Source of the DNA: Methylobacterium sp. NEAU K
Lineage (GTDB): Bacteria; Pseudomonadota; Alphaproteobacteria; Rhizobiales; Beijerinckiaceae
NCBI RefSeq assembly: GCF_030700285.1
Contig: NZ_JAUYZJ010000001.1
Span: 269,805 to 333,804, forward strand
DNA: 64,000 bases
Direction: 5' to 3'
A program made the translations under genes and the position numbers. The notes beneath the pieces were generated by a model. It was not told the DNA's origin, did not search any database, and was given only the letters and a program-made list of their open reading frames with translations. This document shows, in pieces, positions 9,462-20,210 of the stretch; positions within the stretch are counted from its first letter, which is position 1; every line of letters starts with the position of its first letter.

Positions 9462-9571
9462 TCATCCTGAGGTGCCTGCTCCAGCGGGCCTCGAAAGAGG
9501 CCTCCGCGGATCGGTGGCCCGCCTGGAGGATTCCTTCGAGGGCGCCGTTGGGCGACGCCACCTCAGGAAGA
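9462..9571. repeat. Intergenic inverted-repeat element, copy 1
   Basis: TCCTGAGGTG at 9465-9474 pairs exactly with CACCTCAGGA at 9559-9568 across about 85 bases. It lies between the convergent addB and gcdH genes. A second copy with longer arms lies at 41402-41530 and a degenerate one near 52570. No coding content was found. Confidence 0.7.
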
Positions 9572-9607
9572 CGGAGTTTGGTGGGACAGGCGCGGTCTGG
9601 AAAAGAC

Positions 9608-10837
<1,230 letters not shown>

Positions 10838-10950
10838 CGAAATTCCTCGCCTGCAGGGGTCTGGCGGGCTTCAGGGCCCGCGCGCTTGGGCCTACCCTAG
10901 ACCGGCGCGGCCTGCCGTCCAACGCGCCCGGTGACGCTGGGGCTCCGGCG

Positions 10951-11919
10951 TCACGCCCGGCCGAGGAGGGTGAGCCAGGCCAAGGTCGTCAGGGGCGCCA
11001 GCAGGGTCGAGACCAGCACCGAGGCCGCGACCATCCCGGTCTCGGTCTTGTAGCGCGCTGCCAGCAGATAGGCGTTGATCCCCACCGGCATGGCGGCGAA
11101 CAGGGTCGCGACGCCGGCGTAGGCGGTCGGCATCGCGAACACGTGAAAAGCGAGGATCCAGACCGCCAGCGGATGCAGGATGTTCTTCAGGACCGCGATC
11201 ACCAGTGCGCCCTTGAGGTCGAACAGCACCCGGTAGCGCTTGAGGCCGGCCCCGAGCGCCACCAGTGCGCAGGTGGAGGCGGTGCCGGCGAAGGCGTCGA
11301 TCAGGGAGCGGACGATCCCCGCCGGGGCGACATCGAGGCTCTTCATCGCCATGCCGATGAGCAGGGCCACGAAGATCGGGTTCCTGAGCAGCACCAGGGC
11401 GAGGCCGCGGATGCGGGCCAGCACCGGCAGGCCGGAATCGGATTCGATCAGGAAGGTGGCGCTGCCCATCATCAGCGGCAGGTGGACGGCGAGCAGCATG
11501 AACAGCGGGAACGCGCCGTCCTCGCCATAGGCCTGGAGGATCATCGGCACGCCGACGAACACGGTGTTCGACTGGCTCGCCGCGAAGCCGTGCAGGATCG
11601 TCCCCCGGCGCTCGATCCCGGGGCGCCGCCGGGCGATCAACGTCCCCACCAGCCACGACAGGCTGGCGCCGCCGAAATACGAGACCCAGTAGGACCACGC
11701 GACCTCGCCGCTCATCCCCGGCCTGGTCAGCGTGGCGATGATCAGCGCCGGGACCGCGACCGCGAAGACGTATTCGGAAAGGCCGTCGCTCACCCGGTCG
11801 GACAGCAGTCCCGCGAGCGCCGCCGCCCACCCGATCAGGACGATCCCGAAGATCGGGGCGATGATGGCGAGGGCGTTCACGGGGCCGGTCGGGGGGCTGC
11901 GCGGAGGATGCCGGCGCAT
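10951..11919 (-). CDS. AEC-family transporter (auxin efflux carrier-like permease)
   Basis: About 322 residues with ten predicted membrane helices in two groups of five, typical of the AEC family (malate, malonate or auxin-type carriers). The first helix is NALAIIAPIFGIVLIGWAAALAGLL. The helix pair around AVPALIIATL and the C-terminal MPVGINAYLLAARY also match. Substrate unknown. The start is uncertain: the ATG at 11919 has AAGGAGG about 14 bases upstream, but a GTG at 11880 just before the first helix would also give a normal AEC protein. Confidence 0.85.
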   Translation of the reverse strand: MRRHPPRSPPTGPVNALAIIAPIFGIVLIGWAAALAGLLSDRVSDGLSEYVFAVAVPALIIATLTRPGMSGEVAWSYWVSYFGGASLSWLVGTLIARRRPGIERRGTILHGFAASQSNTVFVGVPMILQAYGEDGAFPLFMLLAVHLPLMMGSATFLIESDSGLPVLARIRGLALVLLRNPIFVALLIGMAMKSLDVAPAGIVRSLIDAFAGTASTCALVALGAGLKRYRVLFDLKGALVIAVLKNILHPLAVWILAFHVFAMPTAYAGVATLFAAMPVGINAYLLAARYKTETGMVAASVLVSTLLAPLTTLAWLTLLGRA

Positions 11920-11981
11920 AGCATGCCGGCGCACCTCCTTTTTGCGCGCCGTCCGATTTTTTCCGAGGCGGGGTCGCCGGG

Positions 11982-12461
11982 CTACTTGTTCTCCAGAACC
12001 TCGATCGGGTTCGTGCGCTGGCTAGCGGGCGGTTCCTTCGTGAGGTTGGCGCCGCCCTCCCGCTGCACCTTGACGTCCTTGGGCGAGCCGGGGCCGCCCA
12101 CCGCCCTGCCGCCGTCGTTGGACTGGGTCGGCACGGTGCCTGAGGCCAGCTCCAGGCACGTCACCATCTCGACGTAGGACGGATAGCCGCCCGCCTTGAA
12201 CTGGTCCTCGCATTGCCGTTTCGCGGAGGCGGTGTAGCCGCTCCAGTGGCTCTCGGCCTCGCGCTTGGCCTCCCGCTCCGAGCGGAGGCAACCGTCGTAA
12301 TTGGCCTTATCGCTGATGGACGTGTTGGCGACCTGTGCCGACTGGCAGGTCTTCTCGACGTCGAGATGCGGCACTGCGTCGGCGCGGGCTGATCCGGTCC
12401 CGAGGACCAGGGCGAGAAGCGCCAGCGTGCCGGGCAAGCGTGCGCGGGAGTGAGCGGACAT
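11982..12461 (-). CDS. Exported protein of unknown function
   Basis: 159 residues. The start at 12461 gives a standard signal peptide (LPGTLALLALVLGTGSARADA). The mature part contains three spaced cysteines (KTCQSAQ, DGCLRSE, RQCEDQF) and a CLELASGTVP segment, then a polar low-complexity tail. This arrangement is common in small Hyphomicrobiales periplasmic proteins, but I cannot name a function. The neighbouring transporter and PLP-enzyme genes give no clear hint. Confidence 0.7.
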   Translation of the reverse strand: MSAHSRARLPGTLALLALVLGTGSARADAVPHLDVEKTCQSAQVANTSISDKANYDGCLRSEREAKREAESHWSGYTASAKRQCEDQFKAGGYPSYVEMVTCLELASGTVPTQSNDGGRAVGGPGSPKDVKVQREGGANLTKEPPASQRTNPIEVLENK

Positions 12462-12554
12462 GGACGTGAGACTCGCGGTCTGTGGCGGTGGTCGCCTGCG
12501 GAATTGCCGGCACAACGCGCCAGGGTGGCCTTCGGCACCACGCGCCCGAGGCAA

Positions 12555-13757
12555 TCAGGCTTCGTGCGCATCACACAACGCCCGGTCGAGGTCGCCGAAC
12601 AGGTCGTCGGGGTCCTCGATGCCGGTGGACAGGCGCAGCAGATCCGGCGGGCAGGGGCTGTCCGGGCCCTCCACCGAGGCCCGGTGCTCGATCAGGCTCT
12701 CGACGCCGCCGAGCGAGGTCGCCCGCTTCCACAGCCGCACCCGGGCCGCGGTGGCGATCGCGCCGGCCTCGCCGGCCGCCACGCGGATCGACAGCATGAA
12801 GCCGAAGCCGTCGCGCATCTGCCGGAGCGCGACCGCGTGCCCGGGATCGTCCGGCAGGCCCGGATAGAGAACGCGGGTCACGTGGGGGTGGGCGCTCAGG
12901 CCCCGGGCGAGCTTCAGGGCGGCCGCCGACTGCGCCGCCGCCCGCAGGTGAAGGGTCCGCAGGGAGCGCATCAGGAGATAGGCCTCGAACGGGCCGAGGA
13001 TGCCGCCGCTGCCCGCGCGGATGTCGCGGATCCGCTCCCAGAACGGGTCTACCGTCGCGCCCGCGAGCACGCCCGCCACCACGTCGGAATGGCCGTTCAG
13101 GATCTTGGTGCCCGAGTGCATCACGATGTCGGCGCCGAGTTCGAGGGGACGGGTGTGCACCGGCGAGGCGGCGGTCGAATCGACCGCGAGGCGCGCCCCG
13201 GCGGCGTGGGCGATCTCCGCGGCGGCGGCGATGTCGGTGACCGTCCAGAGTGGGTTGCCGGGCGTCTCGATCCACAGGAGCTTGGTCCGGCCCGGCTGGA
13301 TCGCCGCCCGCAGGGCGTCGGTGTCGTCGGTGTCCACGAAGGTCAGCGCCAGCCCGCGCCGGGGCGCCTCCGCGCGCAGCCAGCGCTTGAGCGCCCAATA
13401 CATGACGGTGCCAGCGATCACGTGGTCGCCGGGCTCCAACGCGCCGAACACCGCCGTGGCCGCCGCCATCCCGGAGCCGAACAGCAGGGCGCCGGCTTGC
13501 GCACCCTCCAGCATCGCCAGGACGGCCTCGGCCTCGCGGACCGTGGCGTTGTCGGGCCGCGCGTAGCAGTAGCCCGAGGAGTAGCCGTTGTCGGGATCGC
13601 GGATGAAGGTGGTGGAGACGTGGAGCGGCATCACCACCGCGCGGGTCTCGGGCTCGATCCGGCCCATCGCCTGAGCGGCGAGGCTGCGGCGTGTGAAGCC
13701 CGACGCCCTGTCGATCCCGGTATCCGTCGGCCCCTGCGGCGCGTTAGGCTGTGACAT
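12555..13757 (-). CDS. Cys/Met-metabolism PLP-dependent enzyme (cystathionine gamma-synthase/lyase type)
   Basis: 400 residues, fold-type I. The PLP lysine is in SGTKILNGHSDVVAG. Upstream, LLWIETPGNPLW carries the family E-PxNP motif and LAVDSTAAS the PLP-binding Asp. YCYARPDNATVREAEAVLAMLEG and LFGSGMAA fit the N-terminal half, and SLGGVESLIEHRAS near the C-terminus is diagnostic of the family. Such enzymes carry out gamma-replacement or elimination in methionine/cysteine transsulfuration. Which of MetB, MetC/CGL, MetZ or MdeA activity it has cannot be fixed from motifs. The gene stands alone and is divergent from tspO. Confidence 0.88.
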   Translation of the reverse strand: MSQPNAPQGPTDTGIDRASGFTRRSLAAQAMGRIEPETRAVVMPLHVSTTFIRDPDNGYSSGYCYARPDNATVREAEAVLAMLEGAQAGALLFGSGMAAATAVFGALEPGDHVIAGTVMYWALKRWLRAEAPRRGLALTFVDTDDTDALRAAIQPGRTKLLWIETPGNPLWTVTDIAAAAEIAHAAGARLAVDSTAASPVHTRPLELGADIVMHSGTKILNGHSDVVAGVLAGATVDPFWERIRDIRAGSGGILGPFEAYLLMRSLRTLHLRAAAQSAAALKLARGLSAHPHVTRVLYPGLPDDPGHAVALRQMRDGFGFMLSIRVAAGEAGAIATAARVRLWKRATSLGGVESLIEHRASVEGPDSPCPPDLLRLSTGIEDPDDLFGDLDRALCDAHEA

Positions 13758-13838
13758 CTGGCGAATCCGGCGGATAGAGACAGGCGCGTGCCATGGCGTG
13801 CGGCCCCCTGCAACCCGCACCCGCGGAGACGAACGACG

Positions 13839-14357
13839 ATGACCGCCGCGACTCAAATCCCCGTGGGCTCGGCCCTGCCGCCCTGGTTGCGCCTGGCCGC
13901 CGCGATCGCACCCGTGATGGCGACCGCGGTGATCGGCTCGATGGCGACCCGAGCTGAGATTCCGGGCTGGTACGCAGGCCTGAACAAGCCGCCGTTCAAC
14001 CCGCCGGACTGGGTGTTCCCGGTGGCCTGGACGGTGCTCGACATGATGATCGCCGCCTCGCTCTGGCGGTTGCTCGGCGCGGCGCCGCGCACGGGGCCCG
14101 CCCGCGCGGGCTGGCGGCTCGCGCTCGCCGCCTTCCTGGTGCAGATCGCCGTGAACGCCGTGTGGACGCCGGTGTTCTTCACCGCCCATGCGATGGGCGC
14201 CGGTCTGATCGTTGTGGCGGTGCTGCTCGTGATGGTGCTGTGGACGATCCGGTTGTCGTGGCGGTTCGACCGGATCGCGGCCTGGCTCCTGGTGCCCTAC
14301 GCCGCCTGGGTCGCCTTCGCGACGCTGCTCAACGCCGCGATCCTGCGGATGAACTGA
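13839..14357 (+). CDS. tspO: TspO/MBR-family tryptophan-rich sensory protein
   Basis: 172 residues with five hydrophobic helices. Family landmarks are PGWYAGLNKPPFNPPDWVFPVAWTVLD between helices 1 and 2, NAVWTPVFF in helix 3, and PYAAWVAFATLLNAAI in helix 5. TspO proteins bind porphyrins and regulate tetrapyrrole and stress responses in alphaproteobacteria. The start at 13839 is preferred because GGAG precedes it and the upstream part of the frame is arginine/proline-rich. The N-terminus has about 15 extra residues compared with short TspO proteins. Confidence 0.9.
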   Translation: MTAATQIPVGSALPPWLRLAAAIAPVMATAVIGSMATRAEIPGWYAGLNKPPFNPPDWVFPVAWTVLDMMIAASLWRLLGAAPRTGPARAGWRLALAAFLVQIAVNAVWTPVFFTAHAMGAGLIVVAVLLVMVLWTIRLSWRFDRIAAWLLVPYAAWVAFATLLNAAILRMN

Positions 14358-14364
14358 GCGTCCG

Positions 14365-14892
14365 TCAGTGCCCGCTGCTCGCGGATTCCGTACCCGCGGG
14401 CTTCCCGTCTTCGCGGGCACGGTGCAGCAGGAAGATCGCGAAGACCATCGTCAGGATCAGCCCGGCCAGCACGCCGAGTTCGATCATGGAAGCCTGGAAC
14501 AACGCCTGCTTCTCCGGCGACCAATCCTTGGCGTGGGTGATCTCCGAGGATTGCAGGGTGATCACCAGCACCCGCCGGATCGAGGCGATCAGCCCCACGA
14601 TCAGGAACGGCTCGCAGGTCAGCGTGCCCGACCGCATCGAGACCCGCACCGTGTGCAGGATCTCGATCAGCATCAGCAGGAACAGCAGCCGGTCGATCAC
14701 CTCCAGGATCCGCTCGGGTCCTCCGAGTTCCCGGAGGGCCTGCCAGGTCAATCCGGTGGCTTCGATCAGCGCCACGAGCGCCGTGAGCGCCAGCAGCAGG
14801 CCCAGCGCCGCGTAGATCGTGTGCTCGGTGTGCAGGAAGATCGCACTGGCGACCCGCGTCAGGCGCCCCTGTTCTTCGCCCTCGTCGGCCAT
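14365..14892 (-). CDS. PsiE-like membrane protein
   Basis: 175 residues with about four hydrophobic segments. The central EVIDRLLFLLMLIEILHTVRVSM followed by EPFLIVGLIASIRRVLVITLQSSE matches the phosphate-starvation-inducible PsiE family (conserved E, H and RR). Function is unknown beyond stress association. It lies 51 bases downstream of a DUF4337-type gene on the same strand and may be co-transcribed. Its stop lies 7 bases from the tspO stop, so the two genes converge tightly. Confidence 0.75.
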   Translation of the reverse strand: MADEGEEQGRLTRVASAIFLHTEHTIYAALGLLLALTALVALIEATGLTWQALRELGGPERILEVIDRLLFLLMLIEILHTVRVSMRSGTLTCEPFLIVGLIASIRRVLVITLQSSEITHAKDWSPEKQALFQASMIELGVLAGLILTMVFAIFLLHRAREDGKPAGTESASSGH

Positions 14893-14943
14893 CGCGCAAG
14901 AGTCCCCGGGTTTGTGGCGGAAGCGGACCGGCTGGCGGCCGGG

Positions 14944-15501
14944 TCAGTGGAAGAACGGCAGCGCGTGCGGTGCCAGGTAGCCGAATCCAAGCAGGACCGC
15001 CCCGGCCAGTCCGAGGAATCCGCCGGCGAAGACCAGGAGCGTGATGCCGGTGATCACCTCCGCCGACGCCAGCACGATGCCGATCTGGAAGGCCGCCGAG
15101 GCCAGTTCGTAATGGTGGTAGCGCAGCAGCGACAGGTCGCGGCGCGCCTCGGAAGCCCGGGCCTTCTCGGTCAGCTCCTTGCGCCCCTCGCCGGTGGCGG
15201 GCTCGGATTCCCAGCGCGCCAGGGTCTTGGCCCATTCCGCGCGCTTGGCCGCGATCGCGTCCTGGCTCGGCCCCGGCGGGAGCAGTGCCAGGGCCTCGTC
15301 GGCGGTCTTGAGCACGGTCGAGCGGATCGTGCGCGCCTGGAAATAGGCCCACTGGTTGGCGGCCTCCACGTTGGAACCGATCGAGTCCGTCTGAGCCGCC
15401 TTGCCCAGAGTCTCGCTGAACGCGAGGAACAGCGCCAGCACCGAAATCAGCAGCGCGACGCGCTTGTTCGAGCCTTCGATCGCCCCGTGACCACCCGACA
15501 T
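14944..15501 (-). CDS. DUF4337-family membrane protein
   Basis: 185 residues. An N-terminal hydrophobic helix (RVALLISVLALFLAFSETLGKAA) is followed by a soluble helical stretch with NQWAYFQARTIRSTVLKTADEAL. Two C-terminal helices (ASAAFQIGIVLASAEVI and LLVFAGGFLGLAGAVLLGFGYLAP) complete the DUF4337 pattern. Function unknown. It lies upstream of the PsiE-like gene on the same strand. Confidence 0.75.
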   Translation of the reverse strand: MSGGHGAIEGSNKRVALLISVLALFLAFSETLGKAAQTDSIGSNVEAANQWAYFQARTIRSTVLKTADEALALLPPGPSQDAIAAKRAEWAKTLARWESEPATGEGRKELTEKARASEARRDLSLLRYHHYELASAAFQIGIVLASAEVITGITLLVFAGGFLGLAGAVLLGFGYLAPHALPFFH

Positions 15502-15586
15502 CGCTTCCCGATTCCCCGTTGATTCGTCGGGGGCGACTCACAGCCCATCGCGGCGCGGCGCGCAATGCGGAGTTGCCGCCCGGGGT

Positions 15587-18500
15587 CTATTCCGCGGCGA
15601 CCCGCGGCGGCAGCGGGCGGCCGTCATTGGCCGGATGCCCCGGTTGGCCGTAGGCCGGCTCATCCTCCGGGTCGTCACGCTCACCCACGAAGCGGCCGAA
15701 CAGCCGTCCGAGCAGGCGCGAGAGATCGTCCATCAGGACGAAGATCGCCGGTACGAAGACCAGCGACAGCACAGTGGAGACGATCAGGCCGCCGATCACC
15801 GCCACGGCCATCGGCGCGCGGAACTCGCCGCCGATCCCGAGCGCCAACGCGGAGGGCACCATGCCGGCCGCCATGGCGATGGTGGTCATCACGATCGGCC
15901 GCGCGCGCTTGCGGCCGGCATCCACGATGGCGGTGTCCCGGTCGACGCCGGCGTGGATCTGCTCGACGGCGAAGTCCACCAGCATGATCGCGTTCTTGGT
16001 CACCACGCCCATCAGCATCAGGATGCCGATCACCACCGGCATCGAGATCGGCATGTGGCAGATCAGCAGCGCGAGGATCGCGCCGCCGATGGAGAGCGGC
16101 AGAGAGAACAGGATGGTGAGCGGCTGGAGGAAGTTGCCGAACAGCAGGATCAGCACGCCGAACACCATCATCAGGCCGGCGCCCATGGCGAGCGCGAAGC
16201 CCTCGAACACCTCGCCCATCACCTCGGCGTCGCCGGTCTGGCTGATCGTGACCCCAGGCGGCAGGTTCTTGGCGGTGGGCAGGTCCATCACCCGGCCGAT
16301 CAACTCGGCCAGGGCGTCGGTCCCCTGCATGTCGCCCTCGATGGCGACGCGCACGGCGCGGTCGTAGCGGTCGATTCCCGTGGGGCCCTGGCCGAGGCTG
16401 ATATCGGCCACGGTGGCGAGCGGCACGGCGGCGCCGCCCTTCACCGGCACCTTCAGGGTCTCCAGCTCCGAGAGCCGGCCGCGCAGGCTCTCGGGCAGCT
16501 GCACCCGGATCGGTATCTGCCGGTCAGGGGCGTTAAACTTGGCGAGGTTCATGCCGATGTCGCCAATCGTTCCGACCCGCACGGTCTCGGCGATGGTATC
16601 GGTGCTGACGCCGAGATCCGCCGCCACCCCGGGCTTGGGCCGGATGCGGATTTCCGTCCGGTCGAGGGGCGCGGTCGACATGACGTTGACGAGGTGCGGG
16701 ACCTTGGCGGCCTCGCGCTGGAGCCTGGCCGCCACATCCGCCACCACCGCCTTGTCGGGGCCCGCGATGATCAGCGCGAGGTCGCGCTGCCCGCTCTCGC
16801 GCAGGGCCCAGAAGCGGATGTCCGGCTCCTCGCGCAGGATCGCGGAGACCTCCGCGTCGACCTGCTTCTGGGTGCGGGCACGGGTGTTCTTCGGGGTCAG
16901 ATTGATGGTCAGGCTGGCGAGCCGCACCTCCTTCTTGGCCGGCAATTGCCGGCCGCCATCCACGAACACGCTCTTCACCTCGGGCAGCGCCCGGATCTTC
17001 TCCTCGATCCGGTCGGTGAGCTGGACCGTGTCCGGGAGCCGGGCACCCGGCGGCAGTTCCAGCACGAACAGCGTGCGCGCCTGGTCCTCCGCGGGCAGGA
17101 AGCCCGCGGGCAGCAGCTGCGTCGACAGGATGGATGCCGCGAAGCACGCGATGCCGAGGATCAGCGTCACGAACTTGTGCCGCACGGACCACGCCACGAG
17201 ACGCGTGTAGCCGCGCATCACGAACCCGTCCCGCGTGTGGTCGGGGCCGTGGTCGCGCAGGAAATAGGCGGCGAGCAGCGGGGTGATCAGGCGCGCGACC
17301 AGCAGCGACATGAATACGGCCGCGGCGATCGTGAGGCCGAACTGCTTGAAGTACTGGCCGGCGATGCCGCCCATGAACGAGACCGGCGAGAAGATCGCCA
17401 TGATCGTGGCCGTGATGGCGATGACCGCGAGCCCGATCTCGTCGGCCGCCTCCAGGGACGCGCGATAGGGCGACTTCCCCATCCGCATGTGCCGGACGAT
17501 GTTCTCGATCTCCACGATGGCATCGTCCACCAGGATGCCGGTGACGAGCGTGATCGCCAGCAGGCTGACGGCGTTGAGCGAGAAGCCCAAGGCGCTCATC
17601 ACCCAGAAGGTCGGCAGCACCGAGAGCGGCAGCGCCACAGCGGCGATCAGCGTGGCGCGCCAGTCGCGCAGGAACAGCAGCACGACGACGACCGCGAGCG
17701 CGGCCCCCTCGATCAGGCCCATCATGGCCGAATGGTAATTGCCGATCGTGTTGACGACGCTGGTGTCGATCAGGTCGAAGCGCACGTCCGGATTGGCCGC
17801 GTGGAGCGCGGCGATCTTCTTGGCGACCCCAACCGAGACGTCGGCATCGCTGGCGCCGCTGGCCCGGGAGACCGCGAAGGCCACCACAGGCTCGCCGTTG
17901 AAGCGCGCGAAGGTGCGCGGCTCCTCGGCTGTATCCGAAAGGATCGCCAGCTCGTCGAGCCGGACCTTGCGGTTGCCGGGAACGACGATCGAGGTCTTGG
18001 CCAGGGTGTCGAGGCTCGCCGAGGCGGCCAGCGTCCGGATCGACTGCTCTTGGCCGCCGACCTCGCCCCGGCCGCCGGCCATGTCGGCGGAGGTCAGGCG
18101 CAGCTGCCGGTTCACATCCGCCGCGGTGATGCCGAGCGCCAGCAGCCGGTCGGGCTTCAGCGTGACGCGGATCTCCCGGGCGACGCCGCCCAGGCGCTCG
18201 ACGCCGCCGACGCCCTTCACGCTCTGGAGACCGCGGGCGACCACGTCATCCACGAACCATGACAGGTCCTCGGGCGTCATCGCCGGCGCGGAGGCGCCGT
18301 AGATCATGATCGGCAGGCCGGCGATCTCGACCCGGGAGACGATCGGCTCGTCAATGGTGCGCGGCAGGTTCTGGCGGATCTTGGCGATGGCGTCCTTGAC
18401 GTCGTTGGTCGCCCGGTCCTGGTTCACCTCGAGGCGGAACTCGATCGTGGTCGTCGAGATGCCCTCGGTGATGGTCGACAGGATGTGCTTGACGCCCTTC

Positions 18501-18727
18501 ACCCCGGCGACCGAATCCTCGACCCATTTCGTGACCTGGGTCTGCAGCTCGGCGGGCGCAGCGCCGGACTGTGTGATCGTCACCGAGACGATCGGGATGT
18601 CGATGTTGGGGAATCGGGTGATCGGCAGGGCACGGAAGCTCACCAGTCCGAGGATCATCAGGACCAGGAACAGAACCACCGAGGGCAGGGGCTTCCGGAT
18701 CGCCCAGGCGGAGACGTTGAGGCGCAT
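15587..18727 (-). CDS. RND efflux pump inner-membrane transporter
   Basis: 1046 residues, the standard size for an AcrB/MexB-superfamily proton antiporter. It starts MRLNVSAWAIRKPLPSVVL at the conserved N-terminal position. The middle helices include GILVDDAIVEIENIVRH, which contains the paired acidic residues of the proton relay. The late repeat GVVTKNAIMLVDFAVEQ corresponds to the usual G(I)VxKNAILLVDF motif. The partner fusion protein lies 22 bases upstream, so the pair is one operon. No outer-membrane channel or regulator is nearby. The HAE1-type sequence suggests drug, solvent or dye export rather than metal efflux. Confidence 0.93.
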   Translation of the reverse strand: MRLNVSAWAIRKPLPSVVLFLVLMILGLVSFRALPITRFPNIDIPIVSVTITQSGAAPAELQTQVTKWVEDSVAGVKGVKHILSTITEGISTTTIEFRLEVNQDRATNDVKDAIAKIRQNLPRTIDEPIVSRVEIAGLPIMIYGASAPAMTPEDLSWFVDDVVARGLQSVKGVGGVERLGGVAREIRVTLKPDRLLALGITAADVNRQLRLTSADMAGGRGEVGGQEQSIRTLAASASLDTLAKTSIVVPGNRKVRLDELAILSDTAEEPRTFARFNGEPVVAFAVSRASGASDADVSVGVAKKIAALHAANPDVRFDLIDTSVVNTIGNYHSAMMGLIEGAALAVVVVLLFLRDWRATLIAAVALPLSVLPTFWVMSALGFSLNAVSLLAITLVTGILVDDAIVEIENIVRHMRMGKSPYRASLEAADEIGLAVIAITATIMAIFSPVSFMGGIAGQYFKQFGLTIAAAVFMSLLVARLITPLLAAYFLRDHGPDHTRDGFVMRGYTRLVAWSVRHKFVTLILGIACFAASILSTQLLPAGFLPAEDQARTLFVLELPPGARLPDTVQLTDRIEEKIRALPEVKSVFVDGGRQLPAKKEVRLASLTINLTPKNTRARTQKQVDAEVSAILREEPDIRFWALRESGQRDLALIIAGPDKAVVADVAARLQREAAKVPHLVNVMSTAPLDRTEIRIRPKPGVAADLGVSTDTIAETVRVGTIGDIGMNLAKFNAPDRQIPIRVQLPESLRGRLSELETLKVPVKGGAAVPLATVADISLGQGPTGIDRYDRAVRVAIEGDMQGTDALAELIGRVMDLPTAKNLPPGVTISQTGDAEVMGEVFEGFALAMGAGLMMVFGVLILLFGNFLQPLTILFSLPLSIGGAILALLICHMPISMPVVIGILMLMGVVTKNAIMLVDFAVEQIHAGVDRDTAIVDAGRKRARPIVMTTIAMAAGMVPSALALGIGGEFRAPMAVAVIGGLIVSTVLSLVFVPAIFVLMDDLSRLLGRLFGRFVGERDDPEDEPAYGQPGHPANDGRPLPPRVAAE

Positions 18728-18749
18728 GGCCGGATCCTTTGCCTTCGTC

Positions 18750-20033
18750 CTACCGCGCAGCCGCGTCGGCCATGGGCTTGCCGGCCGGCGACGGCACGGC
18801 CCGCACCCGGTCGCCGTCGCGCAGGAAGCTGCCCGCCCGGGCCACGACGCTCTCGCCGGCCGCGACGCCTGAGCGGATCTCCGTGAAGCTCTCGGCGGAG
18901 AGGCCCGTATCGACCGCGCGCGCCTCGACGCGCCCGTCCTTGACCACCAGGACGCTGGCGCGGCCGTCCGCCGCATAGAGCAGGCTGGATACCGGGACCG
19001 CGATGCCGTCGCGGCGCGCCACCTCCACGGTGCCGCGGGCGAAGGCGCCGATGCGGAGCGCAGGATCGTCGGTGAGGCGGACGCGGACCTTTCCGAGGCG
19101 GGTGGCGCGGTCGACCTCCGGGTAGACCCGGCGCACCTCGCCCTGCAGGTGGCGACCGTCGTCGAGGTCGAGGCTCGCCGGGTCTCCGACCTGGATGCGC
19201 GCCAGCGACGTCTCCGGCACCTCGCCCTCGAGTTCGATCTCGCCCCGGGCGATCAGCCGGAACAGGGGCTCGCCCGCCGAGGTGGCGGTGGCGCCGATCC
19301 GGGCCGTGCGCCGGTTGACGATGCCGGCCTCCGGCGCGCGGATATCGGTGCGGGCGCGCCGCAGGGCGATCTCGGCGCCGGCTGCCCGGGCCGTGGCGAG
19401 ATCCGCCTGGGCGGATTTCAGGCCGCCCCGGGCCGCGGCGAGGCGGCCCTCGGCCCCCTGCGCGGCCGAGACGCGCTGCTCCAGCACGGCCGCGGTGGCG
19501 TTGCCGGTCTTGGCCAGGGACTGGGCGCGCTCCAGCGACTGCTTTGCCTCCAGGTTGGCGGCCTCCGCCTGGACGATCTGGCTCTGGGCTTGGACGATGG
19601 CCGCCTCGGCCCGGGCGATCGCCGCCGCGTTCGAGGCCTCCTGGGTGACGATCATCTCCTGCGACAGCGTCGCGAGCACTTGGCCCTTTGTGACGCGGTC
19701 GCCCTCCTCCACGAGCCAGTCGGTGATGCGCAGGCCCTCGATCTCCGGGGAGACCAGGATCTCGTCCCGGGGGACCAGGGTACCGGTGACCACGGCCCGC
19801 TCCACGATCTCGCGGCGCTCGGCCGTGACGACCGTGACGGCCGGAGCGATAATGGCGGCATCTGGGACGGCGGCCGTCTCGACGGCGTGGGCCGGCGCTG
19901 CGGCGAGAATCGCGAGACCGCACAGGTAGCGGAAGCGGGACGCGCGCCCACGGAAGATCTGCAAAACGGAGGCCTCGCTGGCGGCGCTGTCCTGGTCCTG
20001 CGCCTCCGTCGCTGTGCAGGTCGGCGTTTTCAT
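18750..20033 (-). CDS. RND efflux periplasmic adaptor (membrane fusion protein)
   Basis: 427 residues. After a signal segment (CGLAILAAAPAHAVE) the biotinyl-lipoyl half-motifs appear as GTLVPRDEILVSPEIEG.. and the later ARTDIRAPEAGIVNRR. They flank a long alpha-hairpin rich in Ala/Glu/Gln (about residues 125-225). The beta-barrel domain includes GEVPETSLARIQVGDPA. This AcrA/HlyD-type protein bridges the inner-membrane pump and an outer-membrane channel encoded elsewhere. Its stop lies 22 bases before the transporter start. No lipobox is evident, so anchoring is probably through an uncleaved or cleaved signal. Confidence 0.9.
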   Translation of the reverse strand: MKTPTCTATEAQDQDSAASEASVLQIFRGRASRFRYLCGLAILAAAPAHAVETAAVPDAAIIAPAVTVVTAERREIVERAVVTGTLVPRDEILVSPEIEGLRITDWLVEEGDRVTKGQVLATLSQEMIVTQEASNAAAIARAEAAIVQAQSQIVQAEAANLEAKQSLERAQSLAKTGNATAAVLEQRVSAAQGAEGRLAAARGGLKSAQADLATARAAGAEIALRRARTDIRAPEAGIVNRRTARIGATATSAGEPLFRLIARGEIELEGEVPETSLARIQVGDPASLDLDDGRHLQGEVRRVYPEVDRATRLGKVRVRLTDDPALRIGAFARGTVEVARRDGIAVPVSSLLYAADGRASVLVVKDGRVEARAVDTGLSAESFTEIRSGVAAGESVVARAGSFLRDGDRVRAVPSPAGKPMADAAAR

Positions 20034-20210
20034 GGCGCGGATACCCTCGATGAGGTGAGCATAGCGACTTCGCGGGGTTCCGTCCTCGGGCTCCGGGCCG
20101 CAGGTCAGTCACCGGTGGAACGTGTCGCAGTTTAGGGTCCTTGCGCTGCAACCGACCGAACAAGTCCACGTTATTAAAGTGATGGTTTTCGCGCGATCGG
20201 GGAGGGGTAG

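Noticed and set aside
15635..18262. 875-codon open frame on the plus strand opposite the RND transporter
   Set aside because: Low-complexity Asp/Arg/His/Gly translation, antisense to a clear AcrB-type gene.
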